Source: Cernens ardua
GTDB taxonomy: Bacteria; Pseudomonadota; Gammaproteobacteria; Pseudomonadales; Halomonadaceae
DNA: 64,000 nt
Assembly (NCBI RefSeq): GCF_051251085.1
Contig: NZ_JBPCZH010000002.1
Span: 372,001 to 436,000, forward strand
Direction: 5' to 3'
Part shown: positions 53,804 through 63,357 of the stretch, in pieces
Layout of the letters: every line of letters begins with the position of its first letter
Numbering within the stretch: position 1 is the first letter of the stretch
Translations under genes and position numbers: made by a program
Notes under the pieces: generated by a model
Told to the model about the DNA's origin: nothing
The model's database searches: none
Seen by the model: only the letters and a program-made list of their open reading frames with translations

Positions 53804-54844
53804 ATGAGTCATACCCATCACCAGGCTTCAGATAAATCTGGAGATAGCCAGCAGGCCCCTGATCATTCCCATTCTCATACCCATGGGGATTCGCACGATC
53901 ACGGGGGCTCACATGGACATTCCCACAGCCACGGGCATGGACATTCTCATGTGGGCGAAGTGACTGCCGATAGTGAGCAACGCGTATTCTGGGCCATGTT
54001 GATCACACTCGCTTTTATGGTAGTGGAGATTCTGACCGGGCTGTTCAGCCATTCGTTGGCGCTGATTTCGGATGGTATCCATATGTTGAGTGATGCTTTC
54101 TCGCTGGGCCTGGCGCTTTTCGCATTCCGTCTGAGCCGGCGCCCATCCAATGCGCGTCATAGTTATGGTTATCAGCGTATTCAGGTATTGTCAGCCTTTA
54201 CCAATGGATTGGTATTGTTACTGATCGGCCTATGGATTGTGATTGAAGCAATAGAACGACTGTTTTCACCGGAAAATGTGGCCGCAACCCCCATGCTCGT
54301 GGTAGCGATTATCGGATTGATCGTGAATGGCGTGTCATTCTGGATTTTGGAGGGGGGCGAACACGACAATATCAACCTGAAAGGGGCTGCCTTGCATGTG
54401 ATGGGGGATTTGCTCGGTTCGGCAGCTGCAATAATTGCGGCCATCATCATTAAGTTGACCGGTTTTAATGAAGCAGATCCGCTGCTCTCCATTCTTGCCT
54501 GTATTTTGATTTTACGAAGTTCCTATGCCGTACTGCGTCGCTCTTCCCATATTTTACTGGAAGGGGCACCTGAGAAAGTTGTCCCTGACGACGTGCGACA
54601 GACCCTGGGTAGTGTCGAAGGGGTTACCAGTGTCCATGATCTGCATTTATGGAGTCTGACGGATAACGATATTCTGTTGACTGCCCATTTGGTTATTGTA
54701 GAAGAGCGGGTCGATAATCGTGTTTTGGCCGAAGCCCATCAAATGTTGGCCGAGCACTTCGGGATCGAGCATGCGACGTTGCAGATCGAGAAAGCCGGCC
54801 CGGGAAATGAAGAGGCTTGTTCCCATGGTGTGCTTCATCCCTGA
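53804..54844 (+). CDS. Cation diffusion facilitator (ZitB/CzcD type)
   Basis: 346-residue inner-membrane Zn/Cd-proton antiporter. The N-terminal 52 residues are extremely His-rich (HSHSHTHGDSHDHGG), a cytosolic metal-buffering tail. Six membrane helices follow (about 63-83, 90-110, 128-150, 163-182, 195-215 and 222-240). Transport-site motifs are HMLSDAFS and HVMGDLLGS (HxxxD twice). A ferredoxin-like cytoplasmic domain (about 255-335) contains SVHDLHLWSLT. GAGGAG precedes the ATG. Probably induced through the divergent MerR protein. Confidence 0.95.
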   Translation: MSHTHHQASDKSGDSQQAPDHSHSHTHGDSHDHGGSHGHSHSHGHGHSHVGEVTADSEQRVFWAMLITLAFMVVEILTGLFSHSLALISDGIHMLSDAFSLGLALFAFRLSRRPSNARHSYGYQRIQVLSAFTNGLVLLLIGLWIVIEAIERLFSPENVAATPMLVVAIIGLIVNGVSFWILEGGEHDNINLKGAALHVMGDLLGSAAAIIAAIIIKLTGFNEADPLLSILACILILRSSYAVLRRSSHILLEGAPEKVVPDDVRQTLGSVEGVTSVHDLHLWSLTDNDILLTAHLVIVEERVDNRVLAEAHQMLAEHFGIEHATLQIEKAGPGNEEACSHGVLHP

Positions 54845-54942
54845 TCCGTCAAGCGGGTGACGATGTTGCAGGTTGCTCGCCCTTGAGTGAGGAAGCCCTA
54901 CGACTTGTCGCATCCACCCTCCAATATTCAGGAACTCCTTTT

Positions 54943-54999
54943 TTTACAGCACTTCTTATGATTTACAGCACTTCTTATGATTTATAGCACTTCTTATAG
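54943..54999. repeat. 19-bp tandem repeat, 3 copies
   Basis: TTTACAGCACTTCTTATGA at 54943 and 54962 (identical), then TTTATAGCACTTCTTATAG at 54981. Confidence 0.92.
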
Positions 55000-55264
55000 C
55001 TAGCACTGCACTTCATTGGCGCGGTGTTTTTTTATATCCAGAGGAGGGTATCCATTGGCTCTGCTAACTGCATGCCGCCCTCCGTAATTCACCTCACCAT
55101 GAGTGAATGGCCTAGTGGCAAGCATAACTTCTTTGTTTTCCTTTCGTAATAATACTGCCAGTTTGCGCCTCTCTTCAGGTAAACTTGCGCTTTTATATTT
55201 ATACTCTTTTCATTGGCTCATCCCCTTATCCAGTTTATGGCAGTATGACTGCTGGCTATCGGTC

Positions 55265-55306
55265 CATAGTCCACTAGGCCTAGTCCACTAGGCATAGTTC
55301 ACCGGG
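55265..55306. repeat. 14-bp tandem repeat, 3 copies
   Basis: CATAGTCCACTAGG, CCTAGTCCACTAGG and CATAGTTCACCGGG in exact 14-base register. CCTAG and CTAGG make parts of it self-complementary. Confidence 0.88.
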
Positions 55307-55489
55307 CATTTGACAATTCGGTATTACATCGATACATCCGATGAACGATTGAATGTATGAAATGAGTTGATGAATCCAGCAGTAATATGACATTTTCAGT
55401 CATGATTTTTTTGGTGGTCATGGTTTTTGGCAATGGTTGTTATGTCCGGATCTGCTCCGGTCACTATGATTCTTGAATGAGGCGGTTCT

Positions 55490-58400
55490 GTGTCCCAAGT
55501 GCGTTGTCCGGTAACGGTTCCAGCTCCGTTATCCATCCTGATCTCTCTTTTTGCCATGTTGGCCGTAGCACTGTTTTGCATGACGCCTGCACGGGCGATT
55601 ACGGCCCAGGGGCTAATGGTAAAGGAGATCACCCAGTTACAGAATAATTCAGAGAGTGATACCCAAAGCGGGCCAAGTCAGGATATCACGGCAGCTCAGC
55701 AGCAACTTGCTTTGCTCAAACAGCAGAACAGTGATCTATCTGCTCAGATAGAACAGGCACCGCAAACGCTGGCACGGCTTCAAACTCAACTTCATCAATG
55801 GGACAATCAAGCACCGCCTTCACTGGATGAAAGCAGTGTATCCGGGCTTTCACTGGACACACTGGAAAATCGTCTGATCGATTCTTTCAATGCACTGGAA
55901 CAGCTACAACAAACCTTTGGTGATGCCAATCGCCAGGTGACGGTAACTCAAATGTTACCTGATCGTGCGCAAGTCCAGATTGCCAGCCTGCAAAGCCAGT
56001 TGCAGCAAGTACGACGTTCGCTCGCTGATAATGCCAATGGATCGTCGAAGCAAGAGGTCGAGCTTAATAACCTTCAATCACAGATTCTCCAGCAACAACT
56101 TGAATTGAATCAGCAGCAGTTGATCAATAATCCGCAGTTGCGTGACCTCGCCATGGCTCAGCGTGACCTGGCCGCACGTAAATTGGATCAAGGGCAGCAG
56201 GAGATTCAGTTGCTCCAAAAGGCAGTCGCCAGAAAACGGTCACAATTGAGTCGTGAAACCGCACAACAGGCAGCCGCTGGAGCATCAGGGAAGGCATCCA
56301 GTAATCTTGACAATCCGTTGGTACGTGCAGCTGTGGAAGATAACAGTCGCTGGGCGGATCAGCTGGTAACGGTCACCAATTCCGTTAATCGAATGATTCA
56401 GGAGAGCATCAATGTTCGTAGCCAGCTGGACACGGTTCAGCAAATACAAAGCAACCTGAATGATCAGGTTGCCGCTGTGCGAGGTAGTGTGCTGCTCTCC
56501 ATGTTATTACGCCAACAACGTGACGCATTGCCGCCATTGGTGCCACGGCCCCGTTTAAGTGATCAGATCGCCAACATTCGTCTGCAACAATTCAACCTGA
56601 TGCAACAGCGGGAAGCGCTTAGTGATGTTGGCAGCTATGTCAGTCAACAACTCGGACAGCTGTCCGCCAAAACACAAGGCAACACGCATCCAACGCCACA
56701 GTTGACCAAAACGTTGGGAACGTTATACAGCACTCAACGTTCATTACTGGATCAACTGGATCGTGAATACGGCAGCCTGTTAACACTTTCCATTGATACG
56801 CAACTGAATCAGCAACAGCTGAATCAGCTGGGTAATTCCGTACGTGCCAGGATCGATGAACAGCTGTTCTGGATCGCCAGTGGGCAGCCGCTGGGGTGGA
56901 CATGGATGAAGCAACTACCGCACAGGTTAAAAGCGGAGCTGATTAGCCCCAGTTGGCGCCATGGATTGGAAGATTTGTTCGAAGTACCTTCATTGTGGAC
57001 CGTGTGTGTTTTGCCAATGATTGTGCTGTTGATTGCATTGAGCGTCTTCAGACCGCGTATTCAACGCCACCTATACAAACTCCAATCCCAGGTGGGGCAT
57101 ATTCGTCGTGACACACAATGGCACACGCCACAGGCGATTCTACTGAATCTGGTACTGTCCATTCGTGGCCCTTTATTGATGGCGTCTGTGGGGTTAGGCC
57201 TTCGACTATCAGGAAGTAGTGGCGGGTTTGTATTGGGCGGTGCCTTACTCACCGCCGCCTTTGCCTGGGGGTATTTCTCCTGGGCACGACGATTACTACT
57301 GGATCGTGGGGTCGCTTCGCATCATTTCCATTGGCCCGTCAGTTACGTGCGTCGCTTGCGGGTATTGATCACGCAATTGGGTATCGCCAGTGTGCCGGTG
57401 GTATTGGTGATTTACGTGATTCAGCACATGGGCACCAGCCTTGTGGACCAGCCGATTCCGCTGGTGATCGTTTTGGTTGGTTACGTGGCCATGAGCGTCC
57501 TTCTCGCGAAAATCATACTGGCACATGTGCCTGAAATAGGGGCACGCCTTTTCCGCCTCCTTCTGGGCATTTTATTGTCATTGGTGCCGCTGTTTCTGGC
57601 AGGCCTCATTATTGCCGGCTTTGAATATACGGCTGTTCGTTTGACACCGCGTTTCGTGACTACCATCTACCTGCTCGGACTGTGGGTCATGGTGGAATCA
57701 GCTGTGGTCAGGGGGTTGGCTGTTGCCGCTCGGCGCTTGAAATTCCGCCGTGCATTGGATCGTCGACGTTCCCAAACACAATCACAATCCAGTGAAAATA
57801 ATGAGTTACCGGAAGAGCCTCCGCTCGATATGGATCAGGTCAACAAGCAATCGCTACGCTTGTCCAAAATGGTATTGGTACTGATCTTTATCGGCTTCTT
57901 TTATGTTGTATGGCATGACCTGCTTGGCGTTTTGTCGTTCCTGAAAACCGTCGATTTGTGGCAGGTGGATCAGGCAGGGGCTTCGGGCACACAAGTGGAA
58001 AATATTTCCCTCGGCAGCGTGTGTTTGGCCATCATCACCTTTGGTTTGACATGGTTCATGTCGCGTAACCTGCCGGGTATGCTGGAAGTCATGGTGTTAT
58101 CGCGCCTTCAGCTCAAGGCAGGCATGGCTTACGCACTTTCGGCATTGCTCTCCTATACGATTCTGGGTGTGGGCATTGTGCTTTCCCTTGGAATGCTGGG
58201 GCTCACCTGGGCAAAACTGCAATGGTTGATTGCGGCATTGGGTGTCGGTCTGGGGTTTGGGTTGCAGGAAATCTTTGCCAACTTTATTTCCGGCCTGATT
58301 ATTCTTTTTGAACGCCCGGTGCGCATTGGAGATACGATCACGTTGAATCAAATGGATGGCACGGTCAGTCGTATTCGTATTCGCGCAACTACGGTGGTGG

Positions 58401-58840
58401 ATTTCGACAACAAGGAAATGATCATCCCCAACAAGACATTTATTACTGACCGCCTGATCAACTGGTCACTTTCAGACAACATAACGCGTATTGTGATGAT
58501 CTACTCCATTAGTCAGGCAGAAGATACGGAAACGGTTCGCCGTATGCTGTTGGATATCGCACATGAAAATCCACGTGTACGTAAAGAGCCTGAGGCGACG
58601 GCATTCTGTATGTCAGCTGATAGCGAATCACTGAAATTCGAGTTGCGTGTCTACGTAAGTGAAATAGCCGAGCGCCTGCCTGTTCGGGATGAAATCAACC
58701 GAAAAGTATCGGAGACATTCAAGGCGCAGGGTATACGTATTGCCTTCCAGCAAATGGATGTCTGGCTTCATAACAGCCAGGGGGAATCTCGCCGGGTCGA
58801 AAGCAAAAAGGCAGAGGATGTTCCCAAACTGGGCAACTAG
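55490..58840 (+). CDS. MscK/KefA-like mechanosensitive channel
   Basis: 1116 residues from a GTG at 55490 (GAGG eight bases upstream). Signal peptide ends PARA near 37. A large periplasmic coiled-coil region rich in Gln and Leu covers about 40-460. About ten membrane helices follow from 500 to 900. The MscS core near 918 reads GVGLGFGLQEIFANF, then LFERPVRIGD and the beta domain (IIPNKTFITDRLINWS). Gating relieves hypo-osmotic turgor. Length matches MscK (1120) and MscM/YjeP (1107); I cannot separate these two. Confidence 0.93.
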   Translation: MSQVRCPVTVPAPLSILISLFAMLAVALFCMTPARAITAQGLMVKEITQLQNNSESDTQSGPSQDITAAQQQLALLKQQNSDLSAQIEQAPQTLARLQTQLHQWDNQAPPSLDESSVSGLSLDTLENRLIDSFNALEQLQQTFGDANRQVTVTQMLPDRAQVQIASLQSQLQQVRRSLADNANGSSKQEVELNNLQSQILQQQLELNQQQLINNPQLRDLAMAQRDLAARKLDQGQQEIQLLQKAVARKRSQLSRETAQQAAAGASGKASSNLDNPLVRAAVEDNSRWADQLVTVTNSVNRMIQESINVRSQLDTVQQIQSNLNDQVAAVRGSVLLSMLLRQQRDALPPLVPRPRLSDQIANIRLQQFNLMQQREALSDVGSYVSQQLGQLSAKTQGNTHPTPQLTKTLGTLYSTQRSLLDQLDREYGSLLTLSIDTQLNQQQLNQLGNSVRARIDEQLFWIASGQPLGWTWMKQLPHRLKAELISPSWRHGLEDLFEVPSLWTVCVLPMIVLLIALSVFRPRIQRHLYKLQSQVGHIRRDTQWHTPQAILLNLVLSIRGPLLMASVGLGLRLSGSSGGFVLGGALLTAAFAWGYFSWARRLLLDRGVASHHFHWPVSYVRRLRVLITQLGIASVPVVLVIYVIQHMGTSLVDQPIPLVIVLVGYVAMSVLLAKIILAHVPEIGARLFRLLLGILLSLVPLFLAGLIIAGFEYTAVRLTPRFVTTIYLLGLWVMVESAVVRGLAVAARRLKFRRALDRRRSQTQSQSSENNELPEEPPLDMDQVNKQSLRLSKMVLVLIFIGFFYVVWHDLLGVLSFLKTVDLWQVDQAGASGTQVENISLGSVCLAIITFGLTWFMSRNLPGMLEVMVLSRLQLKAGMAYALSALLSYTILGVGIVLSLGMLGLTWAKLQWLIAALGVGLGFGLQEIFANFISGLIILFERPVRIGDTITLNQMDGTVSRIRIRATTVVDFDNKEMIIPNKTFITDRLINWSLSDNITRIVMIYSISQAEDTETVRRMLLDIAHENPRVRKEPEATAFCMSADSESLKFELRVYVSEIAERLPVRDEINRKVSETFKAQGIRIAFQQMDVWLHNSQGESRRVESKKAEDVPKLGN

Positions 58841-58909
58841 CCTAAAGTTACGCCCCCAGTGATGTAGGGATGATGCCCGGGCGGGGCGGTAGTGCTACTG
58901 CTACTGTTT

Positions 58910-59875
58910 TCAGGCTTTACGCCGCGCCAGCATCAGCCATTCCTGATTGCCATCACTTCCGATGAGAGTACTGGGCTGCCAGTCCAATACGGTAAAACCG
59001 GAAGTCTCAGCGGCGGCGGTCAGCTTTAGCCTGACCTTGTCATGCAGATGTTCCCCCCGGACAATACCGCCGGCACTCAACTCATCCCGACTCAGTTCGA
59101 ACTGGGGTTTCACCAGACTGAAGAGAAGGGCATCTGAAGGCAAATGTTTCGCAATTTCGCCCAGTATTAACGTTTGGGAGATGAACGAAACATCCATCAT
59201 GGCCGCATCGAATCCGTCCGGGGCCGCATTGTGCAATACATCTACGGGCAGTTGCCTCGCATTCACACCTTCCAGGCAGATAACGCGAGGATCGTTCTTT
59301 AACTGCGGTTCCAATTGATCATGCCCGACCTCTATACCCACTACTTTGGAAGCGCCGAAGGCGAGCGCACAGTCCGTAAAACCACCGGTGGACTGACCGA
59401 TATCGAGGAGCGTCATTCCCTTGAGAGAAAGATGGTGGGCCTTGAGTAAACCCTCCAGTTTCAGCCCTGAACGCGAGACATAGCGTTCTTCAGGATCTTC
59501 TTCAATATCAAAATGTGTGGTTGGGGAAAGTTTTTCACTAGGACGCTTGATGTCACGAAGATGTTGATTACCGTTCCCATCGACCACTTGTTTTTTTACT
59601 CGCCCTTTCTTGATCAAGCGCTGTGCCCGATTACGGGAACGTACCAATCCCAATTCAACCAAAAGTTGATCCGCACGAAGTAAATTCCTTTGAAGAACGT
59701 CGTCTGGTGTGTTGCTTATGTCTGAGGATGATGCTGCCTGCTTTACCGAAGTACCCGATGCACCCTCGACTACCTCTGCTGTCTCGTGCGAGCAAGCAGA
59801 GGAGGTATTCGGTGATTCACTTCGCAGCGCATCATCCGGTGTAGGATTGGTAGAAGGTGAGTGGGCAGAAGGCAT
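58910..59875 (-). CDS. TlyA-family rRNA methyltransferase
   Basis: 321 residues. S4 RNA-binding domain at about 65-125 (LLRADQLLVELGLVRSRNRAQRLIKKGRV, landmarks), then a Rossmann methyltransferase with LLDIGQSTGGFTDCAL at 156-171, GIEVGHDQLEP and DVSFISQTLILGE. Family members methylate 2'-OH of rRNA. Usual length is about 250; here a Ser/Ala/Thr-rich tail of about 60 residues precedes the S4 domain, with no good internal ATG before it. Codons in this tail look translated rather than random, but a downstream non-ATG start cannot be excluded. Confidence 0.9.
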   Translation of the reverse strand: MPSAHSPSTNPTPDDALRSESPNTSSACSHETAEVVEGASGTSVKQAASSSDISNTPDDVLQRNLLRADQLLVELGLVRSRNRAQRLIKKGRVKKQVVDGNGNQHLRDIKRPSEKLSPTTHFDIEEDPEERYVSRSGLKLEGLLKAHHLSLKGMTLLDIGQSTGGFTDCALAFGASKVVGIEVGHDQLEPQLKNDPRVICLEGVNARQLPVDVLHNAAPDGFDAAMMDVSFISQTLILGEIAKHLPSDALLFSLVKPQFELSRDELSAGGIVRGEHLHDKVRLKLTAAAETSGFTVLDWQPSTLIGSDGNQEWLMLARRKA

Positions 59876-60274
59876 CGTGGCTCCGGATAGAATGACGGCT
59901 GTGGGGGTGCTCTGGCAATATTCGGCTTAGGGATATTGGGCCTGAATACGTGCGATCATGATATGATTCCCCCTCAATAACGTTAACACCGTGAGTGTAG
60001 CCTCCCCCTGAAGGGAAGGGTGGCAGGCTCCCCAATCCGGTGATTATACCATTCTCATGGCTTTGATTTCATGGGGAGAACGCACGAAAGGACATTATAG
60101 ATGGCCTCGCTGAATCTCGGCCAATGGATGTTGGAAACAAGAGTTTTGATGAGTTGGGCTTGCTGTTGTCCGACACAGTTGGTAGTATATGCCCTCACTT
60201 GATAAGGCGCTGCCAACGCGCTGTTTTTCAAGTGAAATTCGAATATCTGCCTTTAGGCATTTTATCGATATTAT
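59876..60274. other. Gap upstream of the 4.5S RNA gene
   Basis: 399 bases with the tlyA promoter and the ffs promoter. AGTATATG near 60184 is a possible -10 for ffs. No gene is seen. Confidence 0.45.
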
Positions 60275-60386
60275 GGTGGCCCTTTTCGGTCCTCCCGCAA
60301 CGTGAAGTCGCAAACCCCGCCAGGCCCGGAAGGGAGCAACGGTAGTGATGGAGTCGTGTGCCGGGATGTGGCTGATCAGGGCCGCC
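60275..60386 (+). ncRNA. ffs: 4.5S RNA (signal recognition particle RNA)
   Basis: The conserved SRP domain IV is present: CCAGGCCCGGAAGGGAGCAA with GGAA tetraloop, then GTGTGCCGGGATGTGGCTGATCAGGGCC in pieces matching E. coli ffs (CGTGTGCCGGGATGTAGCTG). The ends pair: GGTGGCCCT at 60275 with AGGGCCGCC ending at 60386. It binds Ffh to target inner-membrane proteins. Upstream of dnaX, as in Pseudomonas. Confidence 0.93.
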
Positions 60387-60769
60387 TCCATTTCCAGCGT
60401 ACATTTCTCATCTTTACTTCCTCGTTAGCCTGCCTCTGCTTGAACAGCGCGTTTTGTTTCCTTTCCATCGAAGGCTTGGGTTTTTATCGAATACCTCCAT
60501 ATCAGTGATGGATATTGATTCTTCAAAATATCCAATCCGGCTACGAGCCTGTTGTGGGCATGCGGTTCGCCGAGGTCTGTATTTCATTCTATTATTCTTG
60601 ATCAACGGTTCACGTTATAGTGCTCAAATAGTGTATTATGGAGCCCTATTTGTTCGCCAATTCTCTTCGCACATTATTCGCCTTTCAAGGTAACCGAGTG
60701 TGCAGGGTATGACATGCCGTTTCATGCTATCTGGCATCGATTCAGTCGACAGGGAAAACATTCGTCTAC
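60387..60769. other. Gap between ffs and dnaX
   Basis: 383 bases; dnaX promoter region. No gene, and no clear ffs terminator hairpin was found. Confidence 0.45.
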
Positions 60770-63187
60770 ATGAGTTATCAGGTTCTGGCCCGTAAATGGC
60801 GCCCGCGTAATTTTCATCAATTGGTCGGGCAGGAACATGTTGCCCGAGCCTTGATCAACGCGCTTGATCAGGGACGGCTTCATCACGCTTATCTGTTCAC
60901 GGGAACACGCGGGGTGGGTAAAACAACGATTGCGCGTATTCTTGCCAAATGTCTGAATTGTGAACAGGGAGTAACGTCGTCCCCCTGTGGCGTTTGTGAA
61001 GCTTGCGTCGCCATTGATGAAAACCGCTTTGTAGATCTGATCGAAGTCGATGCGGCCTCACGTACAAAAGTGGAAGATACCCGCGAATTGCTGGATAACG
61101 TGCAATACGCCCCCACACAGGGTCGCTTCAAGGTTTACCTGATAGACGAAGTGCACATGCTCTCTTCCCACAGTTTCAATGCCTTGTTGAAAACGCTGGA
61201 AGAGCCGCCGCCCCATGTTAAATTCCTGCTGGCCACTACCGATCCGCAAAAACTGCCTATTACGGTGCTTTCCCGGTGTTTGCAGTTTGCCCTCAAGGCG
61301 ATGTCGCCTGAGCGGGTTGTAGAGCACCTTACCCATATACTAGGCGCTGAAAGCATTCCTTTTGATGAGCAAGCCTTATGGTTGTTGGGGCGCGCTGCCG
61401 ATGGCTCGATGCGAGATGCGCTCTCCCTTACGGATCAGGCTATTGCATTCGGGCATGGGCAGGTAAGGGATGGCGATGTCAAGGCAATGCTGGGCACGTT
61501 GGATCAGGGGTATATCATTGCACTGGCTGAAGCGTTGTCTCGTGTTGATGCATTGGATGTCCTCCAACAAGTAGCGCGGTTGGCGGAGCAGGCCCCCGAC
61601 TTTTCTGCAGTATTGAACGAACTTTCCAGCCTGTTTCACCGCTTGGCCATTGCTCAGATGGTGCCCGAGGCATTGGACAATGGTTATGGGGATCGCGATG
61701 CGCTGTTATCTTTGGCGGGCCATTTTCGTGCCGAGGACGTGCAACTGTACTATCAGATCGCTTTGAATGGGCGCTCTGAAATGGCATCGTCCCCCGACGC
61801 ACGTGCGGCGCTGGAGATGACGCTCTTGCGCATGTTGGCTTTCCGCCCACAGGGGGTACCCAAGCCTCCGGAAGTCGAGTTGCCGATTCGTCAGCGTGAT
61901 GCACGTCAGGTGGGTCAGGGCGGTGCTTCCACTACAGAACATCAATCCCAGGGGGATGATGAGGAACCTGTGCCTGCGGGTGAGGTGCCTTCTCATCGCC
62001 TGGCATCATCTACACAATCTGTTGCTGCAAAGAATTCCGTTGTGCCTCCTGAGGATGTGCTTCGTCCATCAACGGACGTTCCAGTTCAACCGGTGGATGA
62101 CCGCGATGCAGGTCACGCTAGCCGTATGGCTGGCAGCGCTTCGACGAGGGGCTTTTCAGCAGGCGATGATTCTGCAGCTGACTCAGGCAATGCATACTCG
62201 CATGAGCGAGCCGCGCTGAGTAGTGCTGCCCCTTCACCGGTGACGCCTTCGTCCCCTGCCGCGCCATCAAACGCTACAACGCCAAATACTCTATCAGAGG
62301 CTCATGGAAGGGAAGCTCCCGCCGTAGAACCACCCCCGTGGGGTGAGGCGCCGTCGTATTCGTCTAATCAGTCAACACCGATCGATCATCTGCCATATGG
62401 TTCACCACAGGCGCCAAATGCAAAGGCATCAGAGTCATCGGAAAAGATATCTACTGATGCTGCTTCATCGTCCAATCATTCCTCTGATGTGGTGCAGAAG
62501 GAGGCAGCGTCTTCACCTTCAGATCATCAAGCCCATAAAAATCAGGAAGCCCAGGCTAACTACTCGGGTGATGTGTCTTCCTCACGGGCGCATACGTCTG
62601 CTGTTCAGCCTTCGGGCAGTGAAGATCAGGATGATGATGACGATGATTCGTATACCGAATATGCAGCCCTTGAGCCCAGTAATGATGTGAGTGAAGCCTT
62701 TTCACAGGCTTTGGACGAGAGTCCGGTAGACACACCTGAAGCGTCGGAAGTATCTGCTACTGAGGCACAGTCGGATTACCAGTTGCCTGAAGGAACAGTG
62801 ATTGATCACGCAGTATGGCTGACACTCTATCCCCACATTCACCTGGGGGGGATCACCGGTAATTTAATCGCCAACTGCATTGTCATGTCTGACCAAAACA
62901 ATCATCTGGCATTGCGGCTGGATCCTACACAGGCGGCAATGAATGCGGACATCCACACGCGTCGGCTTGAAAACGAACTGAAACGGCTGGGTGCGCCCCG
63001 TTCTGTTAGCATTACCCCCGGTGATATTGATCCTGCGATTGAAACCCCACATATTCGTGCGCAGCGTTTTCAACGAGAACGTCGCCAACGAGCGGTTGAA
63101 GCATTGCAAGGTGACCCTCATATACAGGTACTTATGGAACAATTCGGCGCGCGATTGCTCGAAGAGAGCGTCGAGTCTCGCGAATAA
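60770..63187 (+). CDS. dnaX: DNA polymerase III subunit tau/gamma
   Basis: Clamp-loader ATPase that also joins polymerase cores and helicase. It has 805 residues (E. coli 643). AAA+ domain: Walker A GTRGVGKT at 45-52, zinc cysteines C64, C73, C76 and C79, and DEVHMLSSHSFNALLKTLEEPP. Domain III runs to about 370. A Ser/Ala/Pro/Asp-rich linker of about 310 residues follows. C-terminal domain V starts near 675 (LPEGTVIDHAVWLTLYPHI) and binds the polymerase. The A AAA AAG slippery site that makes gamma in E. coli is absent. Confidence 0.96.
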   Translation: MSYQVLARKWRPRNFHQLVGQEHVARALINALDQGRLHHAYLFTGTRGVGKTTIARILAKCLNCEQGVTSSPCGVCEACVAIDENRFVDLIEVDAASRTKVEDTRELLDNVQYAPTQGRFKVYLIDEVHMLSSHSFNALLKTLEEPPPHVKFLLATTDPQKLPITVLSRCLQFALKAMSPERVVEHLTHILGAESIPFDEQALWLLGRAADGSMRDALSLTDQAIAFGHGQVRDGDVKAMLGTLDQGYIIALAEALSRVDALDVLQQVARLAEQAPDFSAVLNELSSLFHRLAIAQMVPEALDNGYGDRDALLSLAGHFRAEDVQLYYQIALNGRSEMASSPDARAALEMTLLRMLAFRPQGVPKPPEVELPIRQRDARQVGQGGASTTEHQSQGDDEEPVPAGEVPSHRLASSTQSVAAKNSVVPPEDVLRPSTDVPVQPVDDRDAGHASRMAGSASTRGFSAGDDSAADSGNAYSHERAALSSAAPSPVTPSSPAAPSNATTPNTLSEAHGREAPAVEPPPWGEAPSYSSNQSTPIDHLPYGSPQAPNAKASESSEKISTDAASSSNHSSDVVQKEAASSPSDHQAHKNQEAQANYSGDVSSSRAHTSAVQPSGSEDQDDDDDDSYTEYAALEPSNDVSEAFSQALDESPVDTPEASEVSATEAQSDYQLPEGTVIDHAVWLTLYPHIHLGGITGNLIANCIVMSDQNNHLALRLDPTQAAMNADIHTRRLENELKRLGAPRSVSITPGDIDPAIETPHIRAQRFQRERRQRAVEALQGDPHIQVLMEQFGARLLEESVESRE

Positions 63188-63357
63188 ACGGTCAGGCTCG
63201 AATGTGTTGGCAGTGCGGGTATGGCTCGACAATTCAGCGTTATCATTCCGCCATTGCTGAAATGTTGGCACGTTGGCCGGGTGCGGAACGATTAATATTG
63301 TAGGAAGCGGTAGGTATTTATACACCTTTATCGCGCCATTATTTCAAGGAGTATTTC

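Larger units (their letters stand above)
54845..55489. other. Gap between the CDF exporter and the mechanosensitive channel
   Basis: 645 bases with two unrelated tandem repeats (54943-54999 and 55265-55306). No supported gene; an open frame at 55103-55291 runs through a repeat and lacks a ribosome-binding site. Confidence 0.6.

Noticed and set aside
59961..60030. Possible riboswitch-like structure near tlyA
   Set aside because: C/G-rich pairing is weak and no known riboswitch core was recognised.
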